Positions 1 through 8,907 of a stretch of 49,210 bases of DNA are shown one piece after another. The stretch covers positions 1 to 49,210 of the forward strand of contig NZGE01000053.1 in the NCBI GenBank assembly GCA_002689455.1. Direction: 5' to 3'. Made by a program: the position numbers and the translations under genes. Origin of the DNA: Magnetococcales bacterium. Lineage in GTDB: Bacteria; Pseudomonadota; Alphaproteobacteria; UBA2136. The notes below the pieces were generated by a model, which did no database searches, was not told the origin of the DNA, and saw only the letters and a list, made by a program, of their open reading frames with translations. Each line of letters begins with the position of its first letter. Positions within the stretch are counted from its first letter, which is position 1.

Positions 1-44
1 ATTTTTATTTAAAAATCTTTTAATTCTCTGACTTTTTGTGAGGT

Positions 45-845
45 ATGCTTATGCATTCTCCAGTAAGAACTTTGAAGGTTGTATTTTTAACAGCCCTTAC
101 TTTGTCACTTTCGTTTTCAGATACAATTATCCATGAATTTGGCCACTTAATGGTTTTGCTTTTAGGTGGTGCTGAAGTTTCAACTTTTATGATTGGGCAT
201 GTCGATAGTAATATTTTGTTTTCCTTTATGTATAAAGGTATTGAATTTATTTTAAGTGAAAACTTTCACTTTATGGGCGGGCATGTTTCTTATAACCCGC
301 ATTCATTAAATCATCCGATATTATTGTGGATGTATTTAGCCAGTATGTCTGGTGTGTTTGTTGCTCTGCATTATTTGGTTTTTATTTTATGGGGTTGGGT
401 GCGCTTTGCAGGTTATAAAATAGGACTGCTCCACTTTTATGGGGTTGTTTATAAAAAAATGTTTAAGTTTTTAACTTTTGCATTTTACCCGCCACTTATG
501 TTTGATGCTTTTTCAAAGTTTATTAAAAACCCACTTCCAGAAGGAAAACGTCCTAGTTTTTGGATATTCTTAAAGTTAAAGACAAGCTCTTTGAATATCA
601 TTGCTTTTTGCATTTCCTTTTTTTGGGTTTTGATGAATGCTCAGCAGCAGCTTTATAATTGGATACCTCTTGTAGGGGTTGATGGTACAACAGATGGCGC
701 TGTGGGCTTTTATATTTTTATAAGCCTGTTTTTTGATAATTTAACTGTGGTAGAAGCTTCGCAAATTGGTGTGGGGGCTTTAGCTGGTTGGGTTATTTAT
801 TTTGTAATTGCAACGTTTGCAACTTTGGTAAAGCGCAGTGCTTAA
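45..845 (+). CDS. Multi-pass membrane protein with HExxH (IIHEFGHLMVLLLGG), M50-like metalloprotease family
   Basis: ORF; HEFGH motif in a TM context, distal 'NWIPLVGVDGTTDG' resembling the second M50 motif; followed by an intrinsic terminator. Confidence 0.7.
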   Translation: MLMHSPVRTLKVVFLTALTLSLSFSDTIIHEFGHLMVLLLGGAEVSTFMIGHVDSNILFSFMYKGIEFILSENFHFMGGHVSYNPHSLNHPILLWMYLASMSGVFVALHYLVFILWGWVRFAGYKIGLLHFYGVVYKKMFKFLTFAFYPPLMFDAFSKFIKNPLPEGKRPSFWIFLKLKTSSLNIIAFCISFFWVLMNAQQQLYNWIPLVGVDGTTDGAVGFYIFISLFFDNLTVVEASQIGVGALAGWVIYFVIATFATLVKRSA

Positions 846-860
846 CATTCGAAAATAGGA

Positions 861-886
861 AGACCCTGATTGCTCAGGGTCTTTTT
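861..886 (+). terminator. Intrinsic terminator
   Basis: agaccctgattgctcagggtctttttt. Confidence 0.85.
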
Positions 887-894
887 TGTCGCTA

Positions 895-1221
895 TCAGAG
901 GGTTTGGTCGTCAGCAACCATATTGGTTGCCAGTTCCAACCCTTCGGGGGTCAACAACACCATAACGGTGCTATTTGTTTCCCACTGCTCGTCTACGAGC
1001 CCTGTTTGGAGCAATGAATAGTGCTCCGCAGGCAACTCATACCCGAACTGGTGAGTTCGTCCATGGCCGAACTCCATGTACATATCAATCAGGTACTGAC
1101 ACTCTTCCTCGTCCAGCGGGCGCGGAAGATTTGTACCTAGTACAGTGATTGTGTTCTTGCGAACAATTTCACCGTTTCGAGCTTTCTCGGCATTGCGGAT
1201 TGTTTGAACGCGATCGTTCAT
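895..1221 (-). CDS. Hypothetical protein (108 aa)
   Basis: ORF with a strong SD (aggaggt) upstream on the minus strand. Confidence 0.75.
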   Translation of the reverse strand: MNDRVQTIRNAEKARNGEIVRKNTITVLGTNLPRPLDEEECQYLIDMYMEFGHGRTHQFGYELPAEHYSLLQTGLVDEQWETNSTVMVLLTPEGLELATNMVADDQTL

Positions 1222-1305
1222 AATGACCTCCTAGGTCTGGTTTGTTAAAAAGTGAGGTGTTTCGGTTTGTATATGTTTATGGTGTTTTACATTAGTCTTT
1301 TCAAT

Positions 1306-1331
1306 AAAAAACCCACACATAGGTGGGTTTT
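1306..1331 (-). terminator. Intrinsic terminator (bidirectional)
   Basis: aaaacccacacataggtgggtttt. Confidence 0.75.
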
Positions 1332-1339
1332 AATTCGCT

Positions 1340-1570
1340 TTAATAGTCAAATCCTTCGGCTTTTTTAAGGTAAGCACTACGACCTTTGTCGGTAATGCTA
1401 AACTGAACACCGTGCGTAACGCAGAAAAAATCTTGCGAAACCCAGCTTTTTTCAACCAATTTATGGTAAATTGGCATTTTTTGGTCGGCCATGGCTTCGT
1501 TTAAAGTTGATTTGTATGGTTTTGCCAGCAGGCTGTGTAAAATTTCCATTTCATCTTTGTTGGGTAACAT
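1340..1570 (-). CDS. Hypothetical protein (~76 aa; start reassigned from 1651 to 1570)
   Basis: ORF-track frame; MLPNKDEMEI... preceded by a gaggaa SD; the longer call would overlap another SD-led small ORF. Confidence 0.65.
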   Translation of the reverse strand: MLPNKDEMEILHSLLAKPYKSTLNEAMADQKMPIYHKLVEKSWVSQDFFCVTHGVQFSITDKGRSAYLKKAEGFDY

Positions 1571-1607
1571 GTGGGGTTCCTCGGGTATGTTATAAGTTAT
1601 AAAAAGG

Positions 1608-1757
1608 TTAGTCGTCGTCATCTTCCCATTTTTTGATCTTTGATTTGTCATATTTTAGGGGATGTTTTTCATCTTTTTTAATTTCTTTGTATAAGGGCAT
1701 TAAAGCAATGCCAGCAGCAATAAGAATGAAAAAAGAAATAAGTAGAATAGCTTGCAT
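1608..1757 (-). CDS. Small single-TM protein (49 aa), not in the ORF track
   Basis: Minus-strand translation MQAILLISFFILIAAGIALMPLYKEIKKDEKHPLKYDKSKIKKWEDDDD*; GGAGG SD 8 nt before ATG; N-terminal TM followed by a charged tail. Confidence 0.7.
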   Translation of the reverse strand: MQAILLISFFILIAAGIALMPLYKEIKKDEKHPLKYDKSKIKKWEDDDD

Positions 1758-1926
1758 GGAGAATGCCTCCATTTTTAGTTTATGTGGAAAAAGTTTATGT
1801 GTTTCTTGCTATTTGAAGGGACTGTAGTTTTTTTTAGGGGTTTTGACAAATAAATTTTCCTTAAACCTTGTAATTTTAAGTTAAATTTCTTAAAACCAGT
1901 GAACGAATGATATTGAAAGACTTCTT

Positions 1927-2634
1927 GTGATGACATTGCCTATTACCGTTGTAACCCTATTCCCAGATATGTTTCCAGGACCGTTAGATGTTTCTATTAT
2001 GAAAAGGGCACAGGATAAGGGGTTGTTTTCACTTTCAACGGTTCAAATACGTGATTTTGCCTTCGGTAAACATAAAACAGTGGATGACACACCTTACGGC
2101 GGTGGTGCAGGCATGGTTATGCGTGCTGATGTTGTGGCAAATGCCATTCGTCATGCAAAGAAAGAGTCTCCAAATGCAAAAGTTGTTTTTATGAGCCCTT
2201 CAGGGGTTAAATTTGATCAAAATAAAGCACGTGAGCTGGCAAAACATAAAGATGGTTTAATTTTGCTTTGTGGACATTATGAGGGCATTGATGACCGTGT
2301 ACTTCAAAGCGAGGTGGATGAAGAGATTTCTATTGGGGATTATGTTCTAAGTGGTGGAGAGCTTGCTGCCATGGTTGTGGTAGACGCTGTTGTGCGTAAT
2401 ATCCCTGAAAGTTTAGGTAATGAAGAAACGCTTGATGAGGAAAGCTTTGACATTGAAAGTGAACGGGGTGAAAAGCTTTTGGAATATCCACATTACACGC
2501 GCCCTGTTTCTTGGGAAGGCCAGGATGTTCCCGATGTTTTAACAAGCGGGCATCATAAAAATATTGAAAAATGGCGCATGGAAAAAGCCTTTGAAAAAAC
2601 AAAGAAAAACCGTCCTGACCTTTTAAAAGGTTAA
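1927..2634 (+). CDS. trmD: tRNA (guanine-N1)-methyltransferase TrmD
   Basis: VVTLFPDMFPGPL, DDTPYGGGAGMVM, LLCGHYEGIDDRV, EISIGDYVLSGGELAAM: hallmark TrmD motifs. Confidence 0.97.
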   Translation: MMTLPITVVTLFPDMFPGPLDVSIMKRAQDKGLFSLSTVQIRDFAFGKHKTVDDTPYGGGAGMVMRADVVANAIRHAKKESPNAKVVFMSPSGVKFDQNKARELAKHKDGLILLCGHYEGIDDRVLQSEVDEEISIGDYVLSGGELAAMVVVDAVVRNIPESLGNEETLDEESFDIESERGEKLLEYPHYTRPVSWEGQDVPDVLTSGHHKNIEKWRMEKAFEKTKKNRPDLLKG

Positions 2635-2635
2635 T

Positions 2636-3526
2636 TTATGACTGAATGATGATAATCATCAAGGCGCATAAAGCAACAATTGTGCCAGCTATAGGGTTTG
2701 CGTTGTCTTCCACTTTTAAAATTTTATGGTAAACCAAAAATATGAGTGGTGCTGTCATTACAATGGCATTAACAAAAGCGGGGTTTGGGGCTAGGGCAAC
2801 AGCCCCCCATGATGTAAAGCAACCTATTGCACCTAAAAGCCCTAAAATGACAGTACGCATGCAAAAATACTTTTCACTGCTTTTGAAGAATGGAATGCCT
2901 GTACGCATCCTTTTTAAGATAACAAGAATGCTTGTAAAAGCCCATTGGCTAAGGAAAATGATGAATCCTAAAATAAGCAATTGCTCGTTTAAGTCTTCAT
3001 TTAAGCCTTCAGGTAACATTTTTTTACCTACAATTGTGGCTATGGTTATAATCGCTCCAATGACGATACTTAAAAATAAATAACCTTCTTTTTCTTTTCT
3101 GTTTTTTTGACGCATAAAGAAGCTTGCGCCAAAAGCAGTGATGACAAGTGCAGCGCTAATAAGGGCTACAGGTTGTAATTCAATGTATTTGGTTTGTGTT
3201 TCAAGGTCTAATACAATCCATGTTATATATGTAAAAAGCATGGCGAAGTTTGTGGATATAAGGGAAACACGTCCATTATATTTGGCAGACAGGTGGAATG
3301 TAGCAAGCTGTGCAAATGTTGAACATATTCCAATAATAATGCATGCAATATAAAAATCGCTATCAGTTGGCCAGTTTGGAAAGAGTATGGCAGGGCTAAA
3401 ACATAAAAGTGCAGGAATGGATCGCCAAAAGTTTAAGCGAAGGGGTTCTAGTTTTTGGCCTCGGTTCCAGTTTGCCACAAGAAATTGTGCGCCTAAGGTT
3501 CCAAGTGCAAATATAATCCAAGCCAT
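2636..3526 (-). CDS. EamA/DMT-family transporter-like membrane protein
   Basis: ~10 TM hydrophobic ORF with DMT-like layout. Confidence 0.7.
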   Translation of the reverse strand: MAWIIFALGTLGAQFLVANWNRGQKLEPLRLNFWRSIPALLCFSPAILFPNWPTDSDFYIACIIIGICSTFAQLATFHLSAKYNGRVSLISTNFAMLFTYITWIVLDLETQTKYIELQPVALISAALVITAFGASFFMRQKNRKEKEGYLFLSIVIGAIITIATIVGKKMLPEGLNEDLNEQLLILGFIIFLSQWAFTSILVILKRMRTGIPFFKSSEKYFCMRTVILGLLGAIGCFTSWGAVALAPNPAFVNAIVMTAPLIFLVYHKILKVEDNANPIAGTIVALCALMIIIIQS

Positions 3527-3784
3527 TGAGCTTACGCTTTCATTTTAATTTTCTGTGTCAGTTATTTGTTAAGTCTTAAATATATAAGATTTTGGGCGAA
3601 AAGTGTATTTTTTGCTTTTCATTTAAGCATAAATATCGTATTTAGAGGGTCACTGTGCAAAAAGTGCAGTGGATTGAGAGTAATTTTTAACAAGCAATGT
3701 CTCTCTGAGCCGGTGGTAAGTGTGTTTGTCACAGCCAAAAGTAAGAGCTTATAGACATGATGCGAAATATAAAGGGTTCGAGCA

Positions 3785-4138
3785 ATGAACATTATTGAAC
3801 AATTAAACAAACAGACAATTGAAACTTTAGGTAAAGATATTCCTGAGTTTGCAGTAGGTGATACTTTACGTGTAAACGTAAAAGTAAAGGAAGGTTCTCG
3901 TGAGCGTATTCAGGCTTTCGAAGGTATCTGTATTGCTCGTAAAAACGACAGCGTAAACTCTAACTTCACAGTACGTAAAATTTCTTACGGTGAAGGTGTT
4001 GAGCGTGTGTTCCCACTTTACTCACCAGTAGTTGATAGTATTGATGTTGTTCGCCGTGGTGTTGTTCGCCGTGCGAAACTTTACTACCTACGTGAACTAC
4101 GTGGTAAAGCAGCTCGTATTCGCGAAAAGCGTGCTTAA
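3785..4138 (+). CDS. rplS: 50S ribosomal protein L19
   Basis: [30 protein letters not shown]...[46 protein letters not shown]. Confidence 0.98.
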   Translation: MNIIEQLNKQTIETLGKDIPEFAVGDTLRVNVKVKEGSRERIQAFEGICIARKNDSVNSNFTVRKISYGEGVERVFPLYSPVVDSIDVVRRGVVRRAKLYYLRELRGKAARIREKRA

Positions 4139-4158
4139 TTCTTTTATTAAGAGTTTTG

Positions 4159-4187
4159 AAAGGCATCCGAAAGGGTGCCTTTTTATT
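4159..4187 (+). terminator. Intrinsic terminator after rplS
   Basis: aggcatccgaaagggtgcctttttattt. Confidence 0.85.
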
Positions 4188-4259
4188 TGTGCGTACCTTT
4201 ATAAGGAAATAGGAAGTACAATTCTTACCGTTTAACAATTAACACTTTTGGAGGTGTTT

Positions 4260-4814
4260 ATGAATAAGTCATTTATGGCTTTTCTTGTAACGCTTCTGCT
4301 GTCTTTACCTGTTTTTGCGGGGGAAAGTGAAGTTTTTTATTCCTTGGGTGGTGTGAGTTACCACCACCAGAAAATTGAAGGCTATGCCTTCAATGAAGTT
4401 CATCCAGGGTTTGGTGTCGAGTATATCGACACCATGTTTAAAGATGTACCCGCCTTGAAATATAGTGTTCTTGGTCATTATATGGCAAAGGACTCCTTTG
4501 AGTCTTCTGCCTATTGGGTTGGTGCTGCCGGTTTTTACCGGTTTGAGCCTTTTAGCTCATGGGAGCTTGATTAGGGTTTAGGTGCTGTTTACTTAAATAA
4601 AAATCTGGCACGTTGGAAGCAAGTGAATGGGGAAACTCAAGTTCGTTTGCTTGAAAACCAACAATTTCTGCCAATTCCATATATTGGTGTGAACAAGAGG
4701 TTTTCTGATGGTTTTGTCATCAGTAAGGTTGGTGTAAATCTTTTACATACACCGCGTATTTCAGGTGTATCGGAAATTTCTGCAACCTATCTTCAGGTAA
4801 AGGTCTCTTTTTAG
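4260..4814 (+). pseudogene. Secreted/outer-membrane beta-barrel-like protein interrupted by in-frame TAG (4572-4574)
   Basis: Signal peptide MNKSFMAFLVTLLLSLPVFAGE; ORFs 4248-4574 and 4623-4814 share a frame and reading continues GLGAVYLNKNLARWKQ... after one TAG; C-terminal ...TYLQVKVSF is OMP-like. Confidence 0.7.
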
Positions 4815-4926
4815 CGATTAATGGCTGCCAAGTACTTTTCTTGGTGGTCATTTTTATTTGTGGTGATAATGACACAATAAAATGTTATTGTTTTATAGTG
4901 TCTTAGTTGTATGTGAATGAATATGT

Positions 4927-4956
4927 TTGTGACTTATTTGCACTTTGTGCTATAAG
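4927..4956 (+). promoter_or_regulatory. Sigma70-type promoter for the LON-domain gene
   Basis: TTGTGA-N18-TATAAG; TSS expected near 4963, upstream of the ATG at 4994. Confidence 0.5.
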
Positions 4957-4993
4957 TATACACAAGAAAGTTAAACGACAAGGAGATGTAGCC

Positions 4994-5641
4994 ATGCTAC
5001 CAATCTTGCCGTTAAAGGCTGTGTGCATGCCAGGCGAACTGTTGAATGTTGAAATAACTGAAAGCCGTTACCAAAAACTTATTGAGCGCTGTATGAAGAA
5101 TACAGGCGAGCTTGCCGTAGTCTTTTGTTCGGATTACAAAAATGAACTAAGGGCCTTATGCAATGTAGGTTGCTTAGCAAAAATTACGCACTGCAATGTG
5201 TGCCCATCAGGTGTTTTCGAAATTACACTGGAGGGCTTAAAGCGTTTTAGGTTTAATGGTACCGAGCCTAAGCTTGATATTTATTATGCTAGTGAAGTTT
5301 GTTTTTTAGATGATATTATGGATATATCTGAGAATGATCCTTTGCTACAGGATGTTACACAAGCTTATAAAGTTTACATTCGTAAACTAACATCGTTTGA
5401 TAAGGAATTGGTACCAGAAGTTATTCTTGAGAATATATATTTTGATAATGTGTACAAGCTGTTAAATGATATTTCAATGCCTTGGGAGAAGAAGCAACAG
5501 GGGGTGGAAATAAACTCAATCAAAAAACGCCTTGAACATATATTATCGTGCTTACAATTTGAGGTGGACATGTTAAGCTTCGTTATAGAAAAAAGTGCTG
5601 AAGGTGAGTTGACTTTAAAAAGTTCTCAAACCCTAAATTAA
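4994..5641 (+). CDS. Stand-alone LON substrate-binding (LON/PUA) domain protein
   Basis: MLPILPLKAVCMPGELLNVEITESRYQKLIERC matches the Lon N-terminal 'lPLfPl..vlfPg..lpl.ifE.RY..m' pattern; SD aggaga before ATG 4994 (track start 4907 lies upstream of the promoter). Confidence 0.8.
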   Translation: MLPILPLKAVCMPGELLNVEITESRYQKLIERCMKNTGELAVVFCSDYKNELRALCNVGCLAKITHCNVCPSGVFEITLEGLKRFRFNGTEPKLDIYYASEVCFLDDIMDISENDPLLQDVTQAYKVYIRKLTSFDKELVPEVILENIYFDNVYKLLNDISMPWEKKQQGVEINSIKKRLEHILSCLQFEVDMLSFVIEKSAEGELTLKSSQTLN

Positions 5642-5648
5642 TTAAAAT

Positions 5649-6374
5649 TTGAAAGGTAAGTTTTTGCAAGTAAATGTACTTGAAGTTGTGCTTTCTGATA
5701 TACACCATGCAGGTGTGACAGATGCTGTTGCGGAAAACCCTTTTAACTTTTTTGAATCTAAAATTCTAAATCCTTTTGATACGCTATCTGAAGAAGTTCA
5801 GCATAACACACAGTCTATAAGCGTAAAAAATGAGGATAGTGATAAGGCATCGAAAAATACATCTAAAATATCAAAGGTGGAAAAAACGCTGTCTAAATCT
5901 GAACCTGATCGTGTGAGAGATGTGTCAGACTTAGTTTGGTCATTTGGTGGGGCAGCTGCACCGGTTCAAGTTGTCGTTTCAAGTTCAGCTGGCAAAGGTG
6001 AACATCCTTTGTCTATCCAAGCTAAAGCACTGTTTGAAAAAATGCTTCAGTCAATTGGCTTAAATGAAAATTCAGTTTCTTACATTGTATTAAATCGTGC
6101 CGATAAATATTCATCCGCTGAAAAATTGCAAGTAAAAGAATCTATGAACAATTATGGTGAATCTGCTTACAAGCTGTTTGTTGGTGAGGAAGCTGTAAAG
6201 TGCTTGTTTGATCAAACCCTTGTTCGTGCCCGTCAATGTAATATGGATTTTTCTGGTAAACCCTGTGGTTTGGTTATGCACCCTGAAAGTTTGATGACTC
6301 AACCAGTACTTAAAAAACTTGCATGGCAAGATCTATTAAAATTCCAATCTTTAACGAAAGGGTTGGCTTTATGA
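5649..6374 (+). CDS. Degenerate family-4 uracil-DNA glycosylase-like protein
   Basis: 'KALFEKMLQSIGL', 'SYIVLNR', 'LFVGEEAVKCLF' and 'HPESLMTQPVLKKLAWQDLLKFQSL' parallel UDG4 C-terminal motifs; GEAPG and Fe-S Cys positions not evident. Confidence 0.6.
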   Translation: MKGKFLQVNVLEVVLSDIHHAGVTDAVAENPFNFFESKILNPFDTLSEEVQHNTQSISVKNEDSDKASKNTSKISKVEKTLSKSEPDRVRDVSDLVWSFGGAAAPVQVVVSSSAGKGEHPLSIQAKALFEKMLQSIGLNENSVSYIVLNRADKYSSAEKLQVKESMNNYGESAYKLFVGEEAVKCLFDQTLVRARQCNMDFSGKPCGLVMHPESLMTQPVLKKLAWQDLLKFQSLTKGLAL

Positions 6375-8182
6375 AAAGGCTTGTAGCAGTTTTTGTATTG
6401 GTTGGAATGCTTTCTAGTAGCAAAGCTTGGGCGGAAGAGGGCCGTGTTATCGCTGGTCCAGGCGTTAAAAAATCTATTTCAAAAAACCTGCTTGAACAAA
6501 AACGTGTGAAACTTGGTTATTTTAGTGAAGATGTTCCTGCTGTGCTTTCTCAAACGGATGTTCGTTTGTACAAGAAAATGTTTAGAATGCAACGTAATTT
6601 GCAACGTTCTCAGGTTGCAGGGCTTGTGCCTCAGTTGCAAAATCGAGAATTGATGGGGCATTTAATAGCAGAGAGATTGCTTCACCCAAATACAAAAGCG
6701 CCATACGCAGATCTTAAAAAATGGTTGGATCGTTATGGTGATCATTCGATGGCGCCAACAATCTATGATTTGGCAAAAAAACGCCAGCCTCATAGTGATA
6801 AATATGGGCCTAAAAAACCTCCGATGGTGCTTGCATCCGTTGCAAAATATAGTGACCCTGATGAAGAATTAAGCAAAGAAGTTGTGCAAAACACACGAAA
6901 AAGACAAGCATTATTACGCAAATTAAAGAAATATCGTCAAAAAGAATATTATTCTAAGTCTATCATTCAGCTTTCAAAATCTGAAACGAAGGATTTGCTT
7001 GGTGAAGATACATGGGCCGAGGTAACTTTACGTTTAGCACGCTCCATACTAAATTACGGTGATTATAAGCGCCCTGAGCGTTTGGCGCGTATGGTTATTA
7101 ATCATACTCAATTTCGTCGTAGCGAAGCTTTGTGGGTAGCCGGGTTTAGTAATTATAAATTAGGTGATTATGAACGTTCAGCAAGTTTTTTAAGAAGGCT
7201 TTCTTACAGTGTGCCACGTAATAGTAAATATTTTGCAAAAGCCGCTTTTTGGGCGGGTAAAGCTTATGACAATATGAACCGTGATTCTATGTCACGTGTT
7301 TTTTATAGCTTAGCTTCTCAAGATTCAGATTCATTTTACGGTCAAATTGCAGCTGAAAAAGCTGGGCGTAAACGTTACTGGGCTTGGGGTGCGCCATCCA
7401 TTAGCACGAAAGATAAGCAGTTTTTATTTAATGATCCTCTCGTACGCCGTGTGATTGCATTGGCTCAAATTGGAGAACATGGTCTAGCACAAGATGAATT
7501 ACGACTCATTCATTCACGTGTTCCATATGATATGGATATGAGTTTGTTGGCTTTAGCTTCGCAGTTGAATTTGCCAAATATTCAAATGTCCCTTGCACGT
7601 AACTTGAAGGAACAAAGTATGGTTTATTATGGTGGCCTTTACCCTGAGCCTAAAGCTTGGGAACCGCGTGGTGGCTATGAAGTAGACAAGGCTCTTATTC
7701 ATGCTGTTATGCGCCAAGAAAGTGCATTTAAACCTGATGTTAAATCGCGTGCGGGGGCGCGTGGTCTTATGCAGGTTATGCCAAACACAGCTAAGTTTGT
7801 TCGCCGTCAACAAAATAGACCTGTTTACTCACGCTCTGCACTTTATAACCCTTCTGTAAACATGTCGTTGGGGCAGGATTATTTGAAGTATTTGATGGGT
7901 AAATTAGATGGTAATGTCGTGCAGGTTATTGCTTCTTACAATGCAGGGCCAGGGAATGTAAGTAAATGGCTTGAGAAAAATATTGGCAATGAAGATCCTT
8001 TGCTATTCATTGAAAGTATTCCTTTTACGGAAACTAGAAAGTATGTGAAACACGTTTTAAGTAACTTGTGGATGTACCAAGACCGTTATGGGTCAAAAGA
8101 TGCAGGGTTAAGCGTTCTTGCTCAAAATAACTGGCCTGTTTACGAAGGTTATGGAACAGCGGTTTCTATGAATCAAAAATAG
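6371..8182 (+). CDS. slt: Soluble lytic murein transglycosylase (start corrected to MKRLVAVFVLV...)
   Basis: Signal peptide; SLT domain 'ALIHAVMRQESAFKPDVKSRAGARGLMQVMPNTA', 'ASYNAGPGNVSKW'. Confidence 0.92.
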   Translation: MKRLVAVFVLVGMLSSSKAWAEEGRVIAGPGVKKSISKNLLEQKRVKLGYFSEDVPAVLSQTDVRLYKKMFRMQRNLQRSQVAGLVPQLQNRELMGHLIAERLLHPNTKAPYADLKKWLDRYGDHSMAPTIYDLAKKRQPHSDKYGPKKPPMVLASVAKYSDPDEELSKEVVQNTRKRQALLRKLKKYRQKEYYSKSIIQLSKSETKDLLGEDTWAEVTLRLARSILNYGDYKRPERLARMVINHTQFRRSEALWVAGFSNYKLGDYERSASFLRRLSYSVPRNSKYFAKAAFWAGKAYDNMNRDSMSRVFYSLASQDSDSFYGQIAAEKAGRKRYWAWGAPSISTKDKQFLFNDPLVRRVIALAQIGEHGLAQDELRLIHSRVPYDMDMSLLALASQLNLPNIQMSLARNLKEQSMVYYGGLYPEPKAWEPRGGYEVDKALIHAVMRQESAFKPDVKSRAGARGLMQVMPNTAKFVRRQQNRPVYSRSALYNPSVNMSLGQDYLKYLMGKLDGNVVQVIASYNAGPGNVSKWLEKNIGNEDPLLFIESIPFTETRKYVKHVLSNLWMYQDRYGSKDAGLSVLAQNNWPVYEGYGTAVSMNQK

Positions 8183-8202
8183 AATGTAATTTTTACTTTT
8201 TA

Positions 8203-8230
8203 AAAAGCCCTCTTTTGAGGGTTTTCTTTT
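8203..8230 (+). terminator. Intrinsic terminator
   Basis: aaaagccctcttttgagggttttctttt. Confidence 0.8.
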
Positions 8231-8283
8231 ATTTTAAATATTTCGTGCTATATTAAGTATTGAATAAATTAAAGGGTGTAAAT

Positions 8284-8901
8284 GTGTCGTTGCCAGATTT
8301 TTCAGTTGAAAAAAGCCTTATGATTAAAGGTAAAAAGTATATTGTTGGGGTTGACGAGGTTGGCCGTGGTCCTTGGGCGGGCCCTGTTGTAGCTGCTGCT
8401 GTGTGCTTAGACCCTGAAAACCTTCCTAAAGGTGCAACAGATAGTAAGAAGTTAAGTGCTAAAAAGCGTGAAGCGCTAAGCCCTGAAATATTAAAAACAG
8501 CTAAATGGTGTATTGCAGAAGCTTCTGTGGATGAGATTGACCAGTTAAATATTCGTGAGGCGACGCTTCTGGCTATGGAGCGTGCTGTAGAAGGTTTAAA
8601 ACTACCTGTAGACCATGTTTTTGTGGACGGTAATGCCATGCCTAAAAACTTGAAAACTAAAACGGCTGAATGTGTGATTAAGGGTGATTCAAAGGTTTTA
8701 TCTATTGCCTGTGCGTCAATCATTGCAAAAGTATACCGCGATAAAATGATGGCTAAATTGTCCCAAGAACATCCACACTATGCATGGGAAAAAAATGCTG
8801 GCTATGGTACAAAAGCGCATCAAGAAGGTTTAGCTCATTTTGGTGTTACGGTGCATCACCGAAAATCATTTAAACCAATTCAAAGCTTGTTAGAAGGTTA
8901 A
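8284..8901 (+). CDS. rnhB: Ribonuclease HII (likely GTG start at 8284; track start TTG 8260)
   Basis: VGVDEVGRGPWAGPVVAAAV, DSKKLSAKKRE, SIIAKVYRD. Confidence 0.95.
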   Translation: MSLPDFSVEKSLMIKGKKYIVGVDEVGRGPWAGPVVAAAVCLDPENLPKGATDSKKLSAKKREALSPEILKTAKWCIAEASVDEIDQLNIREATLLAMERAVEGLKLPVDHVFVDGNAMPKNLKTKTAECVIKGDSKVLSIACASIIAKVYRDKMMAKLSQEHPHYAWEKNAGYGTKAHQEGLAHFGVTVHHRKSFKPIQSLLEG

Positions 8902-8907
8902 GGTTAA

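Noticed and set aside
788-1021. 77-aa plus-strand ORF across the 861-886 terminator
   Set aside because: Crosses an intrinsic terminator and is antisense to the 895-1221 gene.
1633-1827. 64-aa plus-strand ORF in the track
   Set aside because: Antisense to the better-supported SD-led 49-aa minus-strand ORF at 1608-1757.
2330-2602. Minus-strand 90-aa ORF in trmD and the many similar antisense ORFs (e.g. 7553-7813, 15747-15962, 39795-40850, 43824-44234, 47148-47642)
   Set aside because: Fully antisense to strongly supported genes, no own SD or domain; shadow ORFs.
4572-4574. Genome-wide amber recoding
   Set aside because: TAG is the normal terminator of several intact genes in this window (slt, flhB, dnaG, 35171-35749).
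4870-4902. Imperfect hairpin gacacaataaaat...ttttatagtgtc before the LON-domain gene
   Set aside because: AT-rich and imperfect, lies upstream of a good promoter; may be a weak terminator of the pseudogene but not convincing.
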